From the NCBI GenBank assembly GCA_016928995.1, contig JAFGJS010000071.1, positions 1-29,088 of the forward strand: a stretch of 29,088 nt of DNA. Direction: 5' to 3'. The notes under the pieces are model-generated. The model saw only the letters and a program-made list of their open reading frames with translations. It ran no database searches and was not told the DNA's origin. The DNA is from Candidatus Sumerlaeota bacterium. GTDB taxonomy: Bacteria > Sumerlaeota > Sumerlaeia > JAFGJS01. Positions 24,875 to 29,088 of the stretch are shown here, one piece after another; the first letter of the stretch is position 1, and each line of letters starts with the position of its first letter. The translations under genes were made by a program, and so were the position numbers.

Positions 24875-25843
24875 TCACTCCGGATTTTCCCGGCAGTACG
24901 CTGCCATATCGTCGATAATCACATCCAAATTCCGCCGCGGGGCATAATCAATAATTTGCCGGGCGGCCTCCAGGCAAGGTTTGCGGCGTTCCATGTCCTC
25001 GAAATCCGCGCTGTACGCCACATCGAACGGGATGCGCTTGATCACCGATTGGCTGCCTGTGCGGGCGATCACACGTTCGGCCAGTTGGTTGATCGTCACC
25101 TCTTCCTGACTGCCGATGTTGATCACCTTGCCCCGGCCCTGGGGATGCTGCATCAATTTGCGCAACGCCTCGACAATGTCGCTCACGTGTGCAAAACAGC
25201 GCGTTTGTTCTCCGTCGCCGTAAACCGTGAGTTCCTCATCCGCCAGCGCCTGCCGCACGAATCGCGGAATCACCATGCCATAACGACCCGTCTGGCGCGG
25301 ACCGACGGTATTGAAAAGCCGCACAATGACCGTGGGCAAATCGCGCGATTTATCATAAGCCAGCGCCAGAAACTCATCGATCGCCTTGGAACAGGCGTAG
25401 CTCCAGCGCGGACGGCATGTCGGGCCGATCACGATGTCGCCGTCCTCATGAAACGGCAGCTGCGCGCTCTTGCCGTAGACCTCCGAAGTCGAAGCCAGCA
25501 GCACTTTCTTTTTTTTCTTGTCCGCCTGCTCCAGCACGTTCTCCGTGCCGCGAATGTTTGTCACGATGGTCTGCACGGGATCATCCACGATGCGGCGCAC
25601 GCCCACGGCCGCGGCAAGATGAAACACGGCGTCGGCGTCGTCGATCAGCTCCGCCAATAGCGGGAGATCCATGATGCTGCCGATGGTGTAGCTGAAATTC
25701 GAATCGGCTTTCAGCTGCTGAATATTGCGGATCGAGCCAGTGGAAAGATCGTCCAGCACGCTGACCTGGCATCCATCCTGGAGCAGTTCCTCAGCGAGAT
25801 GCGAACCGATGAATCCCGCGCCGCCGGTGATGAGGTATTTCAT
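24875..25843 (-). CDS. NAD-dependent sugar-nucleotide epimerase/dehydratase (extended SDR)
   Basis: 322 aa. Rossmann NAD site GGAGFIGSH (7-15) with DDLSTG, catalytic triad region LASTSEVYG (117-124) and YACSK with Tyr149 and Lys153. RLFNTVGPRQTGRYGMVIPR and LTVYGDGEQTRCFAHVSD are typical of the group containing UDP-glucose 4-epimerases, UDP-glucuronate decarboxylases and GDP-mannose 4,6-dehydratases. It would act on a nucleotide sugar for cell-surface polysaccharide; the exact substrate cannot be read from sequence. GGACGG lies just upstream of the ATG. It stands alone, with a MITE-like element in its upstream region that may carry or disturb its promoter. Confidence 0.93.
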   Translation of the reverse strand: MKYLITGGAGFIGSHLAEELLQDGCQVSVLDDLSTGSIRNIQQLKADSNFSYTIGSIMDLPLLAELIDDADAVFHLAAAVGVRRIVDDPVQTIVTNIRGTENVLEQADKKKKKVLLASTSEVYGKSAQLPFHEDGDIVIGPTCRPRWSYACSKAIDEFLALAYDKSRDLPTVIVRLFNTVGPRQTGRYGMVIPRFVRQALADEELTVYGDGEQTRCFAHVSDIVEALRKLMQHPQGRGKVINIGSQEEVTINQLAERVIARTGSQSVIKRIPFDVAYSADFEDMERRKPCLEAARQIIDYAPRRNLDVIIDDMAAYCRENPE

Positions 25844-25866
25844 GTCGCCCGTCCAATTTTTTTATA

Positions 25867-26081
25867 CCACAGAGCACACAGAGAGACACAGAGTAACAAT
25901 TGCGTGATCTCAACAGGGCTATTTTGCGCTTTTGCATGGAATCAATATGATTGCTTTTGCTTAGCGATGACGCCCGGATTGATCCAACACCGGATAACGG
26001 CAGAACATAAAGGCAATTCACGCATCCGGTTTCTATTCGTTCATAAAAAAAAATCTCTGTGATCCTCTGTAGGCTCTGTGG
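25867..26081. mobile_element. MITE-like palindromic element built of CACAGAG units
   Basis: Terminal inverted repeats of 27 nt: 25867-25893 (CCACAGAG, ACAGAG, CACAGAG in series) and 26055-26081, which in reverse complement matches at 22 of 27 positions. A second, inner pair TGCGTGA (25901-25907) and TCACGCA (26018-26024) lies at the same relative place. The outside edges are TTTATA and TTTTATA. The 215-nt unit encodes nothing recognisable. Similar CACAGAG-type repeats are, from my experience, common as dispersed copies in environmental genomes; copy number here cannot be checked. Confidence 0.6.
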
Positions 26082-26088
26082 TTTTATA

Positions 26089-26916
26089 TCATTCTTCCAT
26101 CGGTTTGCCCAGATAACGCAAATGCCAAGGCTCCGCGATGTATCCGGTCTCGGTTTCATTGTCTTCCGTATATGTCAGACGAAAACCATAACGGCCGCAG
26201 TGTGTCTCGATCCATTGGCCTTCCTTGGTCTCGCCAAATTCCTGCTCCAGCGCAAGCTTCGGATCAGGCCCTACAAGATCGACAGTGACTCCGAGCTGAT
26301 GCTCCGAGTGGCCCGGCTTGGCCGACACGCGCTGGCCGAGTCCCTCCTTTTCGACCTTTTGGAGGAATTTGCCGCTTTGCCAACTGTAACTTCGATACGC
26401 CGACGCGACCCAGATTTTGCATCCATCCGCGCGCGCGTCATCGAGCATGACTTTCAGCGCCTCCCATGCTTCGCGGCGCAGACGAAATTCATTCTGCGTG
26501 TAGCAATACGATGCGGGCAGCGAAACAAGGTCGCCCGGTTCGTACGTGTCCGGGAGGCTGTTCCAGCGGTCGACGATCTCGCCGCCGATGGGCAAATCGC
26601 CCTCGGCCTTGTTCGAATCGGGAACATGCGTCAACCAGGCGAACGGGGCGTATGCGATCTGGCCCTCGTGGCGAAAGGCGATCCACTCGATGTAATCCGC
26701 GTTGCGGAAGTACTTGATGCCTTCGATGACATCGCCTTTAGAGAGCGCCGCCAGCGGTGTGGTTTCCGTGTCCAACTGCGTCGTTGCATAAACCGGACAT
26801 CCGTCGCTCCATACGGTCCATTCTTTTTTGCCGGGATCCTCCGCCGATTGCGATATGCGCATAGCGGCGGCCATGATGAGCATTAAAAGCGCTATAGTCT
26901 TGGTGCAATGGGTCAT
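26089..26916 (-). CDS. VanY-type D-alanyl-D-alanine carboxypeptidase, exported
   Basis: 275 aa from the ATG at 26916, which opens a signal peptide (IALLMLIMAAAMRISQSA); an ATG at 26976 would add a 20-residue n-region and cannot be excluded. Residues about 32-97 resemble a bacterial SH3 domain (DGCPVYA, LSKGDVIEG, GQIAYAPFAWLT). The catalytic LD/DD-carboxypeptidase domain shows SAYRSY (172-177), SEHQLGVTVD with zinc ligands His206 and Asp213, and EPWH with catalytic Glu262 and ligand His265. It trims the terminal D-Ala of peptidoglycan stem peptides in the periplasm. No van regulatory or ligase genes are adjacent, so a housekeeping wall role is more likely than glycopeptide resistance. Confidence 0.92.
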   Translation of the reverse strand: MTHCTKTIALLMLIMAAAMRISQSAEDPGKKEWTVWSDGCPVYATTQLDTETTPLAALSKGDVIEGIKYFRNADYIEWIAFRHEGQIAYAPFAWLTHVPDSNKAEGDLPIGGEIVDRWNSLPDTYEPGDLVSLPASYCYTQNEFRLRREAWEALKVMLDDARADGCKIWVASAYRSYSWQSGKFLQKVEKEGLGQRVSAKPGHSEHQLGVTVDLVGPDPKLALEQEFGETKEGQWIETHCGRYGFRLTYTEDNETETGYIAEPWHLRYLGKPMEE

Positions 26917-27035
26917 CTGTAAAAAAAATCGTCCAAAAATTACCGTCTTCCCACGGCTCAAATCAGTCCGCAGCATGGCGTGTCCATTCGGATTTGGCAA
27001 GATTAGAATGCATGATCCAAGTATATACATCCAGT

Positions 27036-28091
27036 TCAGGATTTTCGCCGCAAACGCACTCCAGGCTTATCGCTGACCAGCGCGATATGGGTGCGTGTTT
27101 TACGGAAAATCAGGCTGTCAATGGAATGGAGCAACGACTGATTTTCCGCGTGGCGGATGAAATCGAGCAAGTTCTCCACGGCGTTCAGCGGCGGAGGGAA
27201 TTCGCCGGGGCGTAAATCAGCCAGCCAAAGCCGCAGGATTCGGCGAACTATCGCCTCGGGATGCCTGCTGAAAAACGCGCGTGTAATCTTGCGCGGGGGT
27301 TTTGAATTCTTCGTATGAGCGCCAAGACGCTCATAGCGCCGCCGGGCTTCGGTTTCGGCCCATTCGTCCTCGATCCGCATGATGCGCGCCAGACGGATCA
27401 GCGCGTCGCGGACTTTCGGATTGTAATCCCGTTCGAGCAAGGGCAGCAGCTGCGCACGGATACGGTTGCGCAATAGCGACGCGTCTTGATTCCCCGAATC
27501 CTCGCGCCATTCCAGACCGCGTTGTCTGGCGTAGGCCTCGATTTCCGCCCGCGAAACATCGAGCAGCGGACGCAGAATCCATAATCCCTCCCGCAGACTG
27601 ACCGGCTCCATGCCGCCCAGTCCGCCGGAACCCGATCCACGAAGCAGATTCATCAACACGGTTTCAGCCTGATCATCGCCGTGGTGCGCGACAGCCAGCG
27701 CGCGGCATCGCAGACGTTTCGCCGCTCGCGCAAAAAAGGCGTAACGTTTCCGTCGCGCCACGGCCTCGCGTCCGCCTTGATTGGGCGGAGCTGCTCCAGG
27801 CTTCAGTTTAGCGGTTTCACAATGAATACCGCGCGCATGGCAAAGTTCGCACACAAATTCCGCGTCGCGCGCCGATTCCTCGCCGCGCCAGCCATGATCC
27901 AGATGGGCCGCGAACAACTCCCACCCCTCCCTTGCCGCCGCATCCTGAAGCGCATCGAGCAGCACGACGGAGTCCACGCCGCCGGATACGCCCACCAGCA
28001 ATCGCCGTTCGGGAACCTGTTCCCGGACGGTTCGCAACGCATCGCGGCAGCATCCCTGCAAACGCCGCAGGATCTCGCGTTTTTGTTTCAT
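27036..28091 (-). CDS. tilS: tRNA(Ile)-lysidine synthase
   Basis: 351 aa from the ATG at 28091 (a GTG at 28106 would add five residues; AGGTGG lies just upstream). It converts C34 of tRNA-Ile(CAU) to lysidine using ATP and lysine. The PP-loop is SGGVDS at residues 36-41 (LLVGVSGGVDSVVLLDAL); HLDHGWRGEESARDAEFV, AHHGDDQAETVLMNLLRGSG and ILRPLLDVSRAEIEAYARQR are family blocks, and DSGNQDASLLRNRIR is the RNR motif. It is shorter than the 430-aa E. coli enzyme and lacks most of the C-terminal domain, as in several other phyla. Convergence or operon structure: it reads toward vanY with a gap of about 120 nt. Confidence 0.94.
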   Translation of the reverse strand: MKQKREILRRLQGCCRDALRTVREQVPERRLLVGVSGGVDSVVLLDALQDAAAREGWELFAAHLDHGWRGEESARDAEFVCELCHARGIHCETAKLKPGAAPPNQGGREAVARRKRYAFFARAAKRLRCRALAVAHHGDDQAETVLMNLLRGSGSGGLGGMEPVSLREGLWILRPLLDVSRAEIEAYARQRGLEWREDSGNQDASLLRNRIRAQLLPLLERDYNPKVRDALIRLARIMRIEDEWAETEARRRYERLGAHTKNSKPPRKITRAFFSRHPEAIVRRILRLWLADLRPGEFPPPLNAVENLLDFIRHAENQSLLHSIDSLIFRKTRTHIALVSDKPGVRLRRKS

Positions 28092-28116
28092 GGCACATTC
28101 ATCCACCTGAAAAAGC

Positions 28117-28146
28117 TTGCGGCTTGTTCACTGCCTTTGCTAGAAT
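28117..28146 (+). promoter_or_regulatory. Candidate promoter of the gene at 28215
   Basis: TTGCGG (28117-28122) and TAGAAT (28141-28146) spaced by 18 nt, divergent from tilS. The ribosome site AAGGA is at 28201. Confidence 0.5.
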
Positions 28147-28214
28147 TATCTTCGTCTGTGAACAAACACGGGCATGTAGCGCCGTTCGAAGATTAAAGAC
28201 AAGGAATGATCGAT

Positions 28215-28919
28215 ATGTATGCTAAAGTCCACAGGATTTTCGTCTTTGCGGGAGCCATCGCGCTATTGACGTCGTTGTATCCCGCTCTTGTTCAGGCCGC
28301 GGACTTAACTCGCGAGGAGCTCCTGACTAAGGACCAAATCGAGGATCTGACGCCGGAAGCGAGATCGAATTATCTGCTGATGCTTCGCCACATGGATATG
28401 GTCTTGATCACAGAGGCCATGACGGATTTAGAACAAGCGGCAGATGCGGATCCGCGGCATATTCCGTTGCAGTTCCTCTGCGCGCGTTCGGCGGTGTCCA
28501 TGGCGCGCACGGGGCGCGGCATGTCATTGGCTGACAATCTGGAGATTTCCAAGTCGAACGTGGATTTGGCCAATGAATACTATGCGCTGGCCTCCAAATG
28601 CACGCAACGCATCCTTGAGACGCTGAATCTGCCGCAGGAATTGTTCGACCGCGCCCGGCGATTGAAAACCGTCATCGACCGGGAAAGTTCTTCCGTGGAA
28701 GTGCGCGAAGAACGCGCGCGATACTCAACCTATCAATTCCTGAAAGAGCATGTTTCGGAAATTTACCTCGATCAGGAGCCGGCTCCGGCTCAAACCGCCG
28801 AGGACTTGCTGCAGTACATCTCGCAACAGAGAGCGGCTGCTGAGGAGGCGCGAAACGAGGCGAATCGTCCAACATCAACGCCAAGACGTCCAGGATCGAC
28901 GGCTGCGCGGCCTCGCTAA
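28215..28919 (+). CDS. Secreted helical protein with Pro/Arg-rich tail, unknown function
   Basis: 234 aa from the ATG at 28215, 9 nt after AAGGA; the ATG at 28206 touches the ribosome site and is rejected. Signal peptide of about 26 residues (FVFAGAIALLTSLYPALVQA, cut before ADLTREE). The mature part is helical and TPR-like (MTDLEQAADADPRHIPLQFL, NVDLANEYYALASKCTQRIL), then charged helices, then a disordered tail (TSTPRRPGSTAARPR). The style recalls the envelope cluster at 18554-24781 (helical extracytoplasmic proteins plus Pro-rich segments), but no direct sequence match is visible. Divergent from tilS; ends at a strong hairpin. Confidence 0.85.
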   Translation: MYAKVHRIFVFAGAIALLTSLYPALVQAADLTREELLTKDQIEDLTPEARSNYLLMLRHMDMVLITEAMTDLEQAADADPRHIPLQFLCARSAVSMARTGRGMSLADNLEISKSNVDLANEYYALASKCTQRILETLNLPQELFDRARRLKTVIDRESSSVEVREERARYSTYQFLKEHVSEIYLDQEPAPAQTAEDLLQYISQQRAAAEEARNEANRPTSTPRRPGSTAARPR

Positions 28920-28950
28920 GATTCGCTCGATGCCCTGATAAAATCAACAG

Positions 28951-28979
28951 CGCCCCGGAATGATAACCATTCCGGGGCG
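28951..28979. terminator. Bidirectional hairpin terminator
   Basis: CGCCCCGGAATG (28951-28962) and CATTCCGGGGCG (28968-28979) form a perfect 12-bp stem with a 5-nt loop. Plus side is followed by TAAAGTTTT; minus side by CTGTTGATTTTATC. It separates the gene at 28215 from the probable minus-strand gene end at the right edge. Confidence 0.8.
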
Positions 28980-29002
28980 TAAAGTTTTAAAGCTTGATTT
29001 AC

Positions 29003-29086
29003 TTAGATCGGGCGCATCTTGACGGAGCTCCCAAAGTTATGCGAAAGTACATCTGGAGACGAGAAATGACTCCCATTCCTTTTCAA
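29003..29086 (-). CDS. Possible C-terminal fragment of a minus-strand gene
   Basis: One minus frame is open from the window edge to a TAA at 29003-29005 and would end in SSPDVLSHNFGSSVKMRPI. The terminator at 28951-28979 lies 24 nt beyond that stop on the minus strand, which fits a gene end. Only 27 residues are visible and a second frame is also open for 16 codons, so frame and identity are uncertain. Confidence 0.3.
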   Translation of the reverse strand: MKRNGSHFSSPDVLSHNFGSSVKMRPI

Positions 29087-29088
29087 GC

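Noticed and set aside
25867-26081. CACAGAG repeats as a CRISPR array
   Set aside because: Units are 6-8 nt, spaced by only 2-3 nt, and occur as an inverted pair at the two ends; there are no regular spacers and no cas genes.
26089-26916. VanY as part of a glycopeptide-resistance cluster
   Set aside because: No vanR/S, vanH/A/X or other ligase genes are within reach; a general cell-wall carboxypeptidase is the simpler reading.

Overview
The window looks like a chromosomal segment of a Gram-negative-type bacterium from a poorly cultured lineage. The GC-rich coding, the pseudopilin whose mature N-terminus reads NFLEFQTRAKVSRVKADMR, the LamG-rich secreted proteins and the ECF sigma/FecR pair resemble what I know from Sumerlaeota, Hydrogenedentota and PVC-type metagenome assemblies. 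That placement is inference; there is no rRNA or tRNA gene here to test it. About 22 genes can be supported, plus two cut by the window edges.

Left part (1-5190, all minus strand): a secreted LamG protein cut by the left edge, a GspG-like pseudopilin, and a translationally coupled ECF sigma factor / FecR anti-sigma factor. The FecR protein itself carries a C-terminal LamG domain. Upstream of the first LamG gene lies a perfect LacI/CRE-type operator, followed by a leader with three hairpins. This part reads as a surface or carbohydrate-responsive module. Next, 5191-7371 (minus) encodes a type III glutamine synthetase with its own promoter and terminator.

Middle (7732-13212, plus): an eight-gene arsenic operon runs from a promoter overlapped by a dyad. 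It encodes ArsR (with the CVC metal site), a CSC-motif permease, a 76-aa CPKC thioredoxin-like protein, a DGC-domain protein, an exported thioredoxin, a CcdA-like membrane protein (ArsF/ArsG-like pair), a pI258-type arsenate reductase and an Acr3 arsenite exporter. It therefore covers sensing, As(V) reduction, As(III) extrusion and a probable thiol relay across the membrane. After it comes an AT-rich two-gene islet of secreted unknown proteins (13377-14602), bracketed by a 16-bp near-perfect direct repeat and closed by a strong terminator. Then leuS (14756-17317), a hairpin-rich 3' region, and a ComEA-like double-HhH membrane protein.

Right part: 18554-24781 (plus) is the most unusual stretch, five consecutive envelope genes I cannot assign to a known system. 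They are a secreted 375-aa protein, a Pro/Ala-rich tail-anchored protein, a 1078-aa helical-repeat putative lipoprotein, a 32-aa single-TM micropeptide and a second Pro-rich protein. The two Pro-rich proteins share a helical domain (same EEEKF and WH...M...G.L motifs, same spacing), so they are paralogues. A perfect hairpin at 24828-24853 separates this cluster from minus-strand genes for a sugar-nucleotide epimerase/dehydratase, a VanY-type D,D-carboxypeptidase and TilS. A 215-bp MITE-like palindromic element built of CACAGAG units lies between the epimerase and VanY genes. A last plus-strand secreted helical protein (28215-28919) ends at a bidirectional terminator facing a probable minus-strand gene tail at the right edge.
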